The notes beneath the pieces were generated by a model. The model was not told the DNA's origin and searched no databases. It worked only from the letters and a program-made list of their open reading frames with translations. A program made the translations under genes and the position numbers. From Rhodococcoides fascians A44A (GTDB lineage Bacteria > Actinomycetota > Actinomycetes > Mycobacteriales > Mycobacteriaceae): a stretch of 64,000 bases of DNA. The stretch is taken from positions 714,018 to 778,017 of the forward strand of contig NZ_JMEX01000008.1 of the NCBI RefSeq assembly GCF_000760735.1. Direction: 5' to 3'. Positions 39,279 to 47,790 of this stretch are shown piece after piece; position 1 is the stretch's first letter; each line of letters opens with the position of its first letter.

Positions 39279-40348
39279 TCGAACACACGCACCTGATTGC
39301 CGCCCGACCGTTTCGCCTCGTACATGGCGGCGTCGGCCTTCAGCAGGGCTGAATGGATCATCGCCGACGCATCCTGTGGCTGCAGGCTCTTCCACCGATC
39401 GACGGACACGACGGCGGCTCCGACGCTTCCCGTGATCGACACTTCGTCGGCGGGCTCGTGCAGAGATTCGAGGATCATGCCCGCGACTTCGGGCGCCTGC
39501 GACCTGGTCACTCGTACCGCAGCCGTGAACTCTTCACCACCGGTGCGGGCGACGCAGGACTCGTCGGGCACGACGGCTTCGAGACGGTGCGCCGTCGACC
39601 TCAGCACCCGGTCTCCCGCTGCGTGGCCGCGACTGTCGTTGACGGACTTGAACCGATCGAGATCGACGACGAACACTGCGACGTCGTCCCCGTCGCCGGA
39701 CTCGGTGAGCAGTCGTTCGATCCGAACTTCGAATCCGCGTCGATTCAGCAACCCGGTGAGCGAGTCGGTGACCGCGAGTTCCAACTGAGCTTTGATGACG
39801 GCTCGGAACACGATCACGGAGTTGACCACGACCAGGGCGACGAGCGCCTGGGCCACGACGGACGCGGCGTCGTGCACTCCCTCGATGTAGGTGCCGACGG
39901 CCAGGACCACGATCACCGCGCTGACGAAGAGAGAATGCAGCCGTAGAACCGTGGTGGACGAGAAGTACGCGATGTAGATGCCGATCACGGCGAACAACAC
40001 GGTCGCGTACAGCGCTAGCCCACGCTCGTCGAACGTGAACAGAACGGTGGCCACGCCCACGTCGGCGTAGAGGACGAACCATCCCGGCATGCGCACGACT
40101 TCGCGGCCGTGCACCCACCACCACCCCCCGACCGGGAGAGTCGAGAGCAGCACGGCACCACACAGAATGCGCCGGAGATCCGACGACGGGCCTTCGTCCG
40201 AGAGCATCACCACGGCGCCGATGACGGCGAACACGGGAACGAGAACCGCGATACCGAGACCGACCCTGCGCTCGAGTCGATCCGCCGGGGCGGAGCCTGA
40301 GTGCGGACGGAAGGTACGCGGGAACCACCGTCGTGTGCCGTACAGCAC
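39272..40348 (-). CDS. Membrane diguanylate cyclase (GGDEF)
   Basis: 358 aa. Six transmembrane segments (about 28-190) precede the GGDEF domain. The active site ARTGGEEFTAAV is intact, as are DSLTGLLNRRGFE and DLDRFKSVNDSRGH; no RxxD product-inhibition site is seen. The GTG at 40348 has AAGGGAGG five bases upstream and is preferred over a longer frame that runs into the MarR gene. It follows that gene by 59 bases on the same strand. Third GGDEF protein of the window. Confidence 0.9.
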   Translation of the reverse strand: MLYGTRRWFPRTFRPHSGSAPADRLERRVGLGIAVLVPVFAVIGAVVMLSDEGPSSDLRRILCGAVLLSTLPVGGWWWVHGREVVRMPGWFVLYADVGVATVLFTFDERGLALYATVLFAVIGIYIAYFSSTTVLRLHSLFVSAVIVVLAVGTYIEGVHDAASVVAQALVALVVVNSVIVFRAVIKAQLELAVTDSLTGLLNRRGFEVRIERLLTESGDGDDVAVFVVDLDRFKSVNDSRGHAAGDRVLRSTAHRLEAVVPDESCVARTGGEEFTAAVRVTRSQAPEVAGMILESLHEPADEVSITGSVGAAVVSVDRWKSLQPQDASAMIHSALLKADAAMYEAKRSGGNQVRVFDK

Positions 40349-40407
40349 CGCGTCCTCCCTTGTGGTCAGCGTGCCCGGGATTCGATGTCTCCGAGCGATC
40401 GACTCGT

Positions 40408-40881
40408 TCAGTCGCGGCCGGAGGGCGCGTCGGGCCTGACTCGCTCGTAGTCGGTCAGGAACCGGTCCAGCAGGTCGACGAGCGCAACTCGATCCTCCTG
40501 AGTCCAATCGGCCAGTACCAGCCCGAGGCTGTCGGTGCGCTTGCGGTGCATCCGGTCGGCGACGCTGCGGCCGGTCTCGGTGACCGCGAGAACGTACGCC
40601 CGGCCGTCCTTCTCGTCACGCACTCGCTGTACGTGGCCGTGCTCCACCAGCTGCGCAACCTGCCGACTCACGGTCGACGGGTCCGAGTTCACCAGAGTCG
40701 CAAGCTCACTCGATCGCATCGGCCCGTCGCGCAGCAGCCGGAAGAGGCAGACGAACGCTGCGCCTTCCACTCCACCGGACTCGACGGACATCTGAGCCAA
40801 CTTGCGCTCGCGAATGCGCTGCAGTCGGACGAGCTGAGTGCCCAGTTCCTCGGCGGTGTCGATGTCGGCGGTACCGCTCAT
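40408..40881 (-). CDS. MarR-family transcriptional regulator
   Basis: 157 aa. Winged helix at about 35-110: SELATLVNSDPSTVSRQVAQLVEHGHVQRVRDEKDGRAYVL includes the recognition helix and the wing with DxRxxxL-type Asp and Arg. ATG at 40881, one base beyond the crotonase stop, so probably co-transcribed with the crotonase gene. Ligand and targets unknown. Confidence 0.88.
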   Translation of the reverse strand: MSGTADIDTAEELGTQLVRLQRIRERKLAQMSVESGGVEGAAFVCLFRLLRDGPMRSSELATLVNSDPSTVSRQVAQLVEHGHVQRVRDEKDGRAYVLAVTETGRSVADRMHRKRTDSLGLVLADWTQEDRVALVDLLDRFLTDYERVRPDAPSGRD

Positions 40882-40882
40882 G

Positions 40883-41710
40883 TCAGCTGCCACTGAAGTT
40901 CGCCGGCCGTTTCTCGAACACGGAGGTGATGGCCTCGGTGAGGTCGTTCGACGCCAGGAACGCTGCGTTCCAGGCCGCAACGTAGCGGAGACTGTCGTCG
41001 ACGGCGGCGGACCGCGAATGGTCGAGAACCGTCTTGATCCCGTGTACGACGAGCGGAGGGTTGGCGGCGATCTCCGCCGCGGTCGCCCGAGCGCCTGCGA
41101 GCAACGCGTCCTGATCCTCGAAGACGTCGTTCACGAGCCCGATCTTCTCCGCACGAGCGGCGTCGATGTCCTTGCCGGTGAGCGCGAGCTCACGCAGGTG
41201 TCCGTCGCCGATGATCGCGGGTAGACGTGCAAGCGAACCCATGTCCGCGACGATCGCGACCTTCACCTCTCGAACACTGAACTTGGCATCGGCACTGGCG
41301 TAGCGAATGTCGGCGGCGCTGATCAGGTCGAGGCCACCGCCGATGCACCAGCCGTGCACCGCCGCGACGACGGGCTTGCGGCAGTCGGCGACGGCGTTCG
41401 AGGCCAGCTGCATGCGCTTGATGGTGTCGTGGAAGGTGGTGCGCGGACCCGCGAGCGCCTTGTCCGCCATCAGCGGCGCGAACTCCCCGCCCATGGCAGC
41501 CAGATCGAGGCCGTACGTGAAGTTCTTGCCGGATCCGGTGAGCAGAACTGCGCGCACCTCGTCGTCGGCGTCCAGCTCGGCGAACAACCGCGGGCACTCG
41601 CTCCAGAAATCGGGGCCCATCGCGTTGCCCTTACCCGGCCCGAGCAGCGTCACCGACGCGATATGGTCGGAAATCTCGACCGAGAATGCGTTCCAGTTCC
41701 GTTCCGTCAT
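40883..41710 (-). CDS. Enoyl-CoA hydratase/isomerase (EchA21-like crotonase)
   Basis: 275-aa crotonase. The oxyanion-hole segment GLDLAAMGGEFAP and the signature AAVHGWCIGGGLDLISAADIRYAS are present, with catalytic acidic residues in that helix region. It reads through long stretches like mycobacterial EchA21. The ATG at 41710 begins MTERNWNAFSVEISDHIASV; sequence upstream in the same frame lacks coding character. Substrate presumably a fatty or branched acyl-CoA. Possible operon with the MarR gene. Confidence 0.9.
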   Translation of the reverse strand: MTERNWNAFSVEISDHIASVTLLGPGKGNAMGPDFWSECPRLFAELDADDEVRAVLLTGSGKNFTYGLDLAAMGGEFAPLMADKALAGPRTTFHDTIKRMQLASNAVADCRKPVVAAVHGWCIGGGLDLISAADIRYASADAKFSVREVKVAIVADMGSLARLPAIIGDGHLRELALTGKDIDAARAEKIGLVNDVFEDQDALLAGARATAAEIAANPPLVVHGIKTVLDHSRSAAVDDSLRYVAAWNAAFLASNDLTEAITSVFEKRPANFSGS

Positions 41711-41979
41711 GAACCCGAGAGTAACAAGCCTGGGGCAGCCCACCTCGGCTGTCGGTGTAGGTCGCAGCAACAGCAGTTTGCTCGTCCTCCACTCGCCCTG
41801 CACATGCTGACCCACACCCCACGAACGAAACGACACCGACGACCCCGCACCGTTCCGAACGGCGCAGGGGCTCGGGTGGGGAGGGCTGGAAGTGCAGCAC
41901 CGTGTTACGCCGCGTTACGCCTGGGCTAAGACCCTGCTCAGGCCTGGAGTTCGCATCCTCGGCGGCTCATGATTTCTTC

Positions 41980-42486
41980 ATGATGATGCACCAGGGACTC
42001 GGGCTCGAGACGTTCAACGATCTGCCGCGTCGCAAAGCGGTGCACGCGCTGTACGAGTGCAGCTGTTCGCACACGTGGGCATCACGAGTCGCCGACGCGC
42101 GGCCGTACGGGTCGTACTCCGAGTTGTTCGCGCGGGCGGATGCAGAACTTGCGGAGCTGTCCGACGCAGACGTGGACTACCTGGCGTCGACGCTCCGGCC
42201 TGTCGGACGTACGTGCGCTGGGATGGATCCGGCGACGCAGAGTGTGTTCATCGACGCGTGCCGCATGTACATCGAAAGGTTCGGTTACGGCTACATCGTG
42301 TGCTCGACGATGCTCGGTGACGATTCCTTCCGTCTCGACCCCCGCGCTGTGCTCGTCGACCTGGGGCATCGCCTCGACAATTCCGACGAGACCGAACGCA
42401 AGGTCATGCGGGACGAGCTGGCGAAGATCAACCGCACGCGCATCGAGCGCGTACTCGGCCCCGAGGACGGTTGGCCGCCGTACTGA
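41980..42486 (+). CDS. OHCU-decarboxylase (UraD)-like protein lacking the catalytic His
   Basis: 168 aa from the first of three consecutive ATGs; 166 aa from the last. The helical fold of OHCU decarboxylase (allantoin formation in urate breakdown) is recognisable: CSHTWASRVADARPYGSYSELFARAD, ERFGYGYIVCSTM and ETERKVMRDELAKINRTRIERVL. The motif that normally reads HPxxG is LRPVG here, so the catalytic His is Leu. It may be a non-catalytic homolog or have another reaction. Allantoicase is encoded 4.3 kb away, but no other urate genes are near. The 269 bases upstream hold no gene. Confidence 0.75.
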   Translation: MMMHQGLGLETFNDLPRRKAVHALYECSCSHTWASRVADARPYGSYSELFARADAELAELSDADVDYLASTLRPVGRTCAGMDPATQSVFIDACRMYIERFGYGYIVCSTMLGDDSFRLDPRAVLVDLGHRLDNSDETERKVMRDELAKINRTRIERVLGPEDGWPPY

Positions 42487-42516
42487 CGTTCGGACGATCC
42501 GCACGGCGGCCACTCG

Positions 42517-43527
42517 TCAGGACAGTTCTTCCTGCAGGCGCTCGACGAAGTTGGTTGCGCTGTAATAGTCGAGCCGGAACGTGTCCAGTCCGACGGCGTA
42601 GACGTGCTGTTGCTGCACGGCGGGAGTCTGTGCGAGCAGGGGGTCGGCTCGGTACTCGGCCACGTCGGTGTCGTCGGCCGTCACGAGAACGACTGTCTGC
42701 CCGGCCAAGGCGAGCGAGTAGTTCTCGGGCGAGATCTGGACGATGTCCTTGCGCGCACCCATCGACGTGTCACCCAGTGCGGCCGAGGGGATGTCGGCGA
42801 GAGTGAATCCCAGCTCGGTCAACAGACTTCCCTGCGCGGATTCTTCCGTCCACACGTTGGACCCCTCGGCGCCGTTGTAGACCAACGCCGTGGTCGGCTG
42901 CGGCGGCAAGGCCATCTCCGCCTTCGCAGACGCCACCAGATCCTCGAACGTCGCGATCTTCTCCTGCGCTTGCGCCTCGTGGCCGGTCGCTTCGCCGAGA
43001 AGTTCGGTGACGTCCTGCCACGAGTTGTTGCCGTAGTCCACGACGATGGTCGGCGCGACTGCACTCAACTGGTCGTACAGGTCGATCGCCGAGTCCGCAC
43101 CGGTCTTGGAGACGACGATCAGGTCCGGGTTCTGACCGATCACCTGCTCGACGTCGATGTCCGTCGCGGGAAGCGGTTTCACGCCACGTTCGGCCGCGAT
43201 GCCACCCCACTGCGTGAAGAATCCCTGACCGTCGGCGACGTCGGTGTTCGGCGACGTCGCCCCGCTCGCGACCACGGGAGCATCGATCGCCAGCAGACTG
43301 CCGGTGAGGGTGACCGCCGTGGACAGAATTCTCTCCGGCTGCGCCGGAATCTCCACCGGCCCCTGTTCGGTGTCGACCGTTCGGGGCCAGGATCCGTCGG
43401 AGGACGCTGCTGCTGTTGTCTCGGAGTTCTCGGCCGCGTCGTCGGCGGACGAACTGCAACCGACGAGGGCGACCGTCGACGCGATCAGTACCGCCGCGGC
43501 GCGGGTGAAGGTACGGCTGGTGGGCAC
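42517..43527 (-). CDS. Iron-siderophore ABC transporter substrate-binding lipoprotein
   Basis: 336 aa. Lipoprotein signal peptide with lipobox A-L-V-G-C24, then a class III periplasmic-binding fold of the FecB/FepB type (TVDTEQGPVEIPAQPERILS, NPDLIVVSKTGA, LSAVAPTIVVDYG). It should capture a ferric siderophore at the outer face of the membrane. No permease or ATPase gene is adjacent. GTG at 43527 with AAAGG ten bases upstream. Shares a 38-bp intergenic region holding an iron box with the divergent esterase gene, so both should be induced by iron starvation. Confidence 0.9.
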   Translation of the reverse strand: MPTSRTFTRAAAVLIASTVALVGCSSSADDAAENSETTAAASSDGSWPRTVDTEQGPVEIPAQPERILSTAVTLTGSLLAIDAPVVASGATSPNTDVADGQGFFTQWGGIAAERGVKPLPATDIDVEQVIGQNPDLIVVSKTGADSAIDLYDQLSAVAPTIVVDYGNNSWQDVTELLGEATGHEAQAQEKIATFEDLVASAKAEMALPPQPTTALVYNGAEGSNVWTEESAQGSLLTELGFTLADIPSAALGDTSMGARKDIVQISPENYSLALAGQTVVLVTADDTDVAEYRADPLLAQTPAVQQQHVYAVGLDTFRLDYYSATNFVERLQEELS

Positions 43528-43547
43528 GAGGAATGAACCTTTCGATC

Positions 43548-43566
43548 TGAGGTTAGGCTTGCCTGA
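43548..43566. promoter_or_regulatory. IdeR/DtxR-type iron box
   Basis: TGAGGTTAGGCTTGCCTGA matches 15 of 19 positions of the actinobacterial iron box TTAGGTTAGGCTAACCTAA. It sits between the siderophore-binding lipoprotein and the siderophore esterase and touches the esterase start codon, ideal for blocking both promoters when iron is plentiful. Confidence 0.82.
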
Positions 43567-44795
43567 TGTTAGTTGATGTGGAAACGACAGTGCGCTCCCA
43601 GCTCGCGGAGGCCGGATCCGAGCCCGAGTTCTGGAAACGCGTCTCGCGCGCGGGAACTCCGCGAATCGAGTCCGTGGCCGACGGTCGCGTGCAGGTCTGC
43701 TTTCTGTACAGGCACTCCAGAGGCGCGGATCCGGCGCGCGTGTACTTCGACGCGAGCTCGTTGACCGACCATCACAGTGCGCAGTTGACGACGATGCGTC
43801 GACTGGACAACACAGGCATCTGGTTCTGGTCCACCGAGGTCGCATCGACGTGGCGCGGCAGTTACCGGTTCGTGCCAGCATCGGCGGAGTTGGTTGCGCA
43901 GGTGGATCCGCCCGGGATAGCCGACACGGTAGCGGGGGTCCGATCGAGGTTCCTCGGGCTTCTCGATCATGCGGTGGCCGACGAGTTCAATCCACGACGG
44001 TCCTCGGCGTCGGGCACGGACCGGGCGTCATTGGCCGAGATGCCGGACGCGCCCGTCCAACGCTGGTGGCACGAGGCGGACAAGACCGGCGAGGGTCCGC
44101 ACGAACTGGTCTGGGACAGCACTGTTCTCGGCAACAGCCGACGCGTCTGGGTACACCGGACCCCGGGCGACGTCGATGCACGACGCCCCCTGATGATCGT
44201 TCTCGACGGCGAGCGCTGGGTGGAGGACAATCCGCTCGCGCCGGTTCTGGACCTGGCCACCGAGGCGGGCGAGTTCCCCGCGGCCGTCCTGGTGTTTGTT
44301 CACACGATCGACAACGACACACGGGGTAGGGAACTCCCCTGCAACGCCGATTTCTGGCGAGCGATCACCGACGAGCTGCTGCCGCTGGTGGCCGACATCA
44401 CACCGTTCACCGACGATCCGACGCGCACTGTTGTCGCCGGGCAGAGCTATGGCGGCCTGGCAGGGATGTTCGCCGCACTGACCCGGCCGGACCGGTTCGC
44501 GCTGGTGGCGAGCCAGTCGGGCTCCTTCTGGTGGCCGCAGATGCCGCACGGCGACACGCAGGGCCCACTGGGTGGGCGCATCGCGGACATGATTGCCGAT
44601 CAGGCGGTTTCGCCGTTCCGCGTGGACATGACGGTGGGGATTCACGAAGGGCACATGCCGGCGAACAACGAGCGCATTGCGGACATGCTGCGAACTCGGG
44701 GCATCGACGTTCGATACTCCGAGTTCGACGGCGGTCACGAATGGCTGTGCTGGAGAGGCGAATTGGTCGAATCGTTGATTCGGCTCCTGGGTTGA
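43566..44795 (+). CDS. Enterochelin-esterase-like siderophore hydrolase (Fes family)
   Basis: 409 aa. An N-terminal enterochelin-esterase domain (about 20-125, beta-rich) is followed by an alpha/beta-hydrolase esterase D-type domain. Nucleophile S294 is in VVAGQSYGGLAG; the C-terminal His is in DGGHEWLCWRGEL. It should hydrolyse a ferric ester-type siderophore in the cytoplasm to release iron. The ATG overlaps the iron box and has no Shine-Dalgarno, suggesting a leaderless mRNA. Partner gene: the divergent siderophore-binding lipoprotein. Confidence 0.9.
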   Translation: MLVDVETTVRSQLAEAGSEPEFWKRVSRAGTPRIESVADGRVQVCFLYRHSRGADPARVYFDASSLTDHHSAQLTTMRRLDNTGIWFWSTEVASTWRGSYRFVPASAELVAQVDPPGIADTVAGVRSRFLGLLDHAVADEFNPRRSSASGTDRASLAEMPDAPVQRWWHEADKTGEGPHELVWDSTVLGNSRRVWVHRTPGDVDARRPLMIVLDGERWVEDNPLAPVLDLATEAGEFPAAVLVFVHTIDNDTRGRELPCNADFWRAITDELLPLVADITPFTDDPTRTVVAGQSYGGLAGMFAALTRPDRFALVASQSGSFWWPQMPHGDTQGPLGGRIADMIADQAVSPFRVDMTVGIHEGHMPANNERIADMLRTRGIDVRYSEFDGGHEWLCWRGELVESLIRLLG

Positions 44796-44808
44796 AGCTC
44801 TATCGGCG

Positions 44809-45030
44809 CTAGAACAGGTCCAGCGTCCGGCCGACAAAGGCAAGCACGACGATCACGACGATCAGTCCGATCACACCGAGAACAACAACGGGCATGGCCA
44901 GGCTGCGCTGCGGGGGCTCGTGCTGCGGTCCGCTCACTCCCGTCTCGGCGGGAGGGGTATCGCCCGGCGTGACGCCGCCGCCGGCCTCGAGGCCTGCAGT
45001 GTCGTCGGGTTCAGGATTTTGAGCAGTCAT
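44809..45030 (-). CDS. Small single-pass membrane protein (DUF6480-like)
   Basis: 73 aa. A polar N-terminus rich in Gly/Pro (GLEAGGGVTPGDTPPAETG) and one C-terminal transmembrane helix (about 46-68, MPVVVLGVIGLIVVIVVLAFVG). The pattern resembles small actinobacterial proteins named DUF6480. ATG start. Function unknown. Convergent with the esterase gene. Confidence 0.8.
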   Translation of the reverse strand: MTAQNPEPDDTAGLEAGGGVTPGDTPPAETGVSGPQHEPPQRSLAMPVVVLGVIGLIVVIVVLAFVGRTLDLF

Positions 45031-45063
45031 GAGTCGTAGTTACCCATCCCTGTCCGCTCCAAT

Positions 45064-45081
45064 CAGGAGTGGAGCCTGCGA
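45064..45081. repeat. Decayed single copy of the palindromic repeat (locus D)
   Basis: CAGGAGTGGAGCCTGCGA is the reverse-orientation core of the repeat family; the flanking part has diverged. It lies between the TetR stop and the small membrane protein start, outside coding sequence. Confidence 0.7.
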
Positions 45082-45100
45082 GATTTCGGGATGCCCGGGT

Positions 45101-45739
45101 TCAACGTTCGAGAGCGGCGCGTGCGATTGCGCCGGTGAAGAGGGCGGAGATGGCGTCGCCGATGGCGTCGTGGTCGATCTCTTCCGGGTCGACGGAGTGT
45201 TCGACGGCGAGGCCGGAGATCAGGGCGAGCAGTGATGTTGCGACGCGGCGTGCGTCGATTCCGGTGCCGACGCCCCAGTCGTCGGCTCGTTCGGCGATCA
45301 GTCGTTCGAGTTCGTCGCGGAGTCGGCGGCGTTCGTGTCGATATCCGTCGGCGAGGCTGGGGTCTCGGCCGGCTTGGATCCCGTATTCGGTGACGAGCAG
45401 TGGCCAGCGCGGTTCGTCGACGACCCAGGAGGCGATGGCGTCGCCGCTTCTGCCTGCGGCGTCGCCCGGGCCGAGGCCGGAGACGGTGTCGATGACGCGG
45501 GTGGCGAGGTCCATCGACTTCTTGGACAGCAACTCCGCGAAGAGTGCCTGTTTGGATTCGAAGTTGGAGTAGACGGCGCCCTTGGTGAATCCGGCTCGGC
45601 GGGCGATGTCCTGCAGTTTGGCTGCGGCGTAGCCGTTCTCGGTGAATTCGTCGGCGGCGGCGTCGAGCAGTCGTTCGCGCACGTTTTCGCGGCCGGGACG
45701 TTGTGTCGGCGCCCACGTTGCTTGACCCTGTCGGTTCAC
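45101..45739 (-). CDS. TetR-family transcriptional regulator
   Basis: 212 aa. The N-terminal HTH (RENVRERLLDAAADEFTENGYAAAKLQDIARRAGFTKGAVYSNFESK, about 17-64) is typical, and the C-terminal ligand-binding domain is helical. The GTG at 45739 is preferred over a TTG at 45757, because the TTG lies inside the operator repeats. Divergent from the membrane protein gene it most likely represses, with both promoters covered by the operator at 45740-45771. Confidence 0.9.
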   Translation of the reverse strand: MNRQGQATWAPTQRPGRENVRERLLDAAADEFTENGYAAAKLQDIARRAGFTKGAVYSNFESKQALFAELLSKKSMDLATRVIDTVSGLGPGDAAGRSGDAIASWVVDEPRWPLLVTEYGIQAGRDPSLADGYRHERRRLRDELERLIAERADDWGVGTGIDARRVATSLLALISGLAVEHSVDPEEIDHDAIGDAISALFTGAIARAALER

Positions 45740-45771
45740 GATACCTAGAGTATTCAATACCTGAGGTATTC
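45740..45771. promoter_or_regulatory. Tandem 16-bp operator of the TetR regulator
   Basis: Two adjacent 16-bp units, GATACCTAGAGTATTC (45740-45755) and AATACCTGAGGTATTC (45756-45771), each an imperfect palindrome of the form rATACCn3-4GTATTC. Together they fill the gap between the TetR start and the divergent gene. The sequence is AT-rich relative to its surroundings and can contain both -10 regions. Confidence 0.75.
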
Positions 45772-45794
45772 ACAATCGTGTCGGAGGAGATCGC

Positions 45795-46787
45795 ATGCGC
45801 AAGGTCGTCTGGATCGCGTTCGGGGTACTACTGCTCCAACTCGGCTTCATCGCGAGCTATGTTGCCGCGTTCCATCAGCCCACCCCGCGGGAAATACCCA
45901 TCGCGGTGGTGGCCGAGCAAGGTCTGCCCGCAGGAATCGACACCGACACCGCGGACAAGCTCAACGCCATCGACGGCACACCGCTCGACGCGCGCGCGGT
46001 CGCCAGCACCGAAGATGCCAGGTCGTTGATCCGCGACCGCGAGGTGCTGGGCGCCTATGTCGTCAGCGCCTCGGGCACGGACACGGTCATCACGGCGAGC
46101 GCCGCGGGAAGCTCCATCTCCGCTGCCCTCGAGTCGATCTTCACCGAGGTCGAGGCCTCACAGGGCCGCCAGTTCGTCGTCCGTGACGACATCCCCGTCG
46201 GGATCCACGACAACCGCGGACTGTCCGGGTTCTATCTGTCCGTCGGCTGGGTCGTCGGCGGATACCTGCTGGCCGCCGCGATCGGCCTGCTCGTCGGCGC
46301 CCCGAAGTCCCGCCGCGACGCCGCTGCCCAACTCGGAATCTTCGCCGCGTACTCCGTGCTGTCCGGTGCGCTGGGAGCGCTGATCGTCACCCACCTGCTC
46401 GGCACGTTCGCCGGTCACTGGTTCCCGCTGTGGCTCCTCGGCACCGGAGTGGTGTTCGCGACGTCGATGTTCACGCTCGGGCTGCGCGCAGCCATCGGAG
46501 TGGCGGCGGTACCGATCGCCATCATCGTGTTCGTGATCCTCGGAAACCCCAGTGCCGGAGGCGCGTTCGGACCCTACGTACTCCCCGAGTTCTACGCCGC
46601 CGTCGGGCGGTGGATCACGCCGGGAATCGGCACCGAGGGTGTGCGCAGCATCGTGTACTTCTCCGGGACGGGCCTCGGTCAGCCTGCACTGGCCCTCGCG
46701 GCGTATTCGGCGGTGGGGATCGCCCTGCTGTTCGCCTTCACGAAGGCCGCACGCACCGAGCAACCGGACGCACTCCCAGTATCCTGA
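45795..46787 (+). CDS. ABC-2/DUF3533-type membrane transport protein
   Basis: 330 aa. One N-terminal membrane helix (5-27), an extracellular domain of about 110 residues (28-145, PTPREIPIAVVAEQGLPAGI), then five or six transmembrane helices (150-320). This is the layout of YhgE/Pip- or SNG1-like exporters and ABC-2 permeases. No ATPase is encoded next to it. GGAGGAG five bases before the ATG. Divergent from and probably repressed by the TetR gene; likely a resistance-type exporter of unknown substrate. Confidence 0.82.
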   Translation: MRKVVWIAFGVLLLQLGFIASYVAAFHQPTPREIPIAVVAEQGLPAGIDTDTADKLNAIDGTPLDARAVASTEDARSLIRDREVLGAYVVSASGTDTVITASAAGSSISAALESIFTEVEASQGRQFVVRDDIPVGIHDNRGLSGFYLSVGWVVGGYLLAAAIGLLVGAPKSRRDAAAQLGIFAAYSVLSGALGALIVTHLLGTFAGHWFPLWLLGTGVVFATSMFTLGLRAAIGVAAVPIAIIVFVILGNPSAGGAFGPYVLPEFYAAVGRWITPGIGTEGVRSIVYFSGTGLGQPALALAAYSAVGIALLFAFTKAARTEQPDALPVS

Positions 46788-46792
46788 CCACC

Positions 46793-47755
46793 ATGACAAC
46801 CACCTTCCCCCTCCCCTTGCCAGATCTCGCGGTACGTACTCTCGGTGGCGCAGTCGTGTGGGCGAACGACGAAACGTTCGCGGAGAAGGAGAATCTGGTC
46901 AAGCCGGGGAAGGCCGATTACCAGACCGCCACCTTCGGTCACAAAGGGCAGATCTACGACGGCTGGGAGACGCGGCGGCGTCGCGAATCGGGTTACGACG
47001 AGGCCATCGTGCGGCTCGGAGCGCCGGGTGTCGTCGACGCAGTCGTCGTCGACACCGCCTGGTTCACCGGCAATTACCCGCCGGAGATTTCCGTCGAAGC
47101 GGCGTCCGTCGAAGGCTTCCCGTCGGCGAAGGAACTGTACGAGGACACCACGTGGGAGACCATCGTCCCGAAGAGCGCCGTCGAGGGCGACTCCGAGAAC
47201 CGTTTCAAGGTGGCCTCGGAGGAGCGCTGGACCCACGTCAAGCTCAGCATCTACCCGGACGGCGGTGTCGCGCGGTTGCGAGTGCTGGGCCGAGGAAAGC
47301 CGGATCCGCGCTTCATCGCCGCAGGCCCGTTCGATCTTGCGGCGCTCGAGAACGGCGGGTACGTCTCGGCGTGCTCCAACATGTTCTACAGCTCACCCAA
47401 CAATCTGTTGTTCCCCGGACCGCCTCGCTCGATGGGCGAAGGATGGGAGACATCACGCCGCCGCAACGACGCCAACGACTGGGTCCAGGTCACTCTCGCC
47501 GGAACGGGCACGATCCATCTGGCCGAGCTCGACACGTCGTGCTTCCTCGGAAACGCTCCCGGTGCTGCGTCGTTGACGGGCAAACTCGGAAACGGTGAAT
47601 GGATCGAACTGCTGCCGCGCACTCGTCTGCAGCCGGACACCAGGCATCGCTTCCTGCTCGATCACTCCGAGCCGGTGTCCGAGGTGCGCATGGACATCTT
47701 CCCCGACGGCGGCATGGCGAGGCTCAGGCTGTTCGGCGAACTGCGCAACGAGTAA
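46793..47755 (+). CDS. alc: Allantoicase
   Basis: 320 aa. It hydrolyses allantoate to ureidoglycolate and urea. Two homologous jelly-roll repeats are visible: the segments YDGWETRRRRESGYDEAIVRLG and MGEGWETSRRRNDANDWVQVTL mark repeat one and two, and each half contains a HVKLSIYPDGGVARLRV / EVRMDIFPDGGMARLRL end. The length matches the family. ATG at 46793, 5 bases after the upstream stop, but no clear Shine-Dalgarno. The function is clear; other allantoin genes are not nearby apart from the UraD-like one. Confidence 0.93.
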   Translation: MTTTFPLPLPDLAVRTLGGAVVWANDETFAEKENLVKPGKADYQTATFGHKGQIYDGWETRRRRESGYDEAIVRLGAPGVVDAVVVDTAWFTGNYPPEISVEAASVEGFPSAKELYEDTTWETIVPKSAVEGDSENRFKVASEERWTHVKLSIYPDGGVARLRVLGRGKPDPRFIAAGPFDLAALENGGYVSACSNMFYSSPNNLLFPGPPRSMGEGWETSRRRNDANDWVQVTLAGTGTIHLAELDTSCFLGNAPGAASLTGKLGNGEWIELLPRTRLQPDTRHRFLLDHSEPVSEVRMDIFPDGGMARLRLFGELRNE

Positions 47756-47790
47756 CTGCGAACGGGGCCGAGTGGCAATACCATTGGAAG

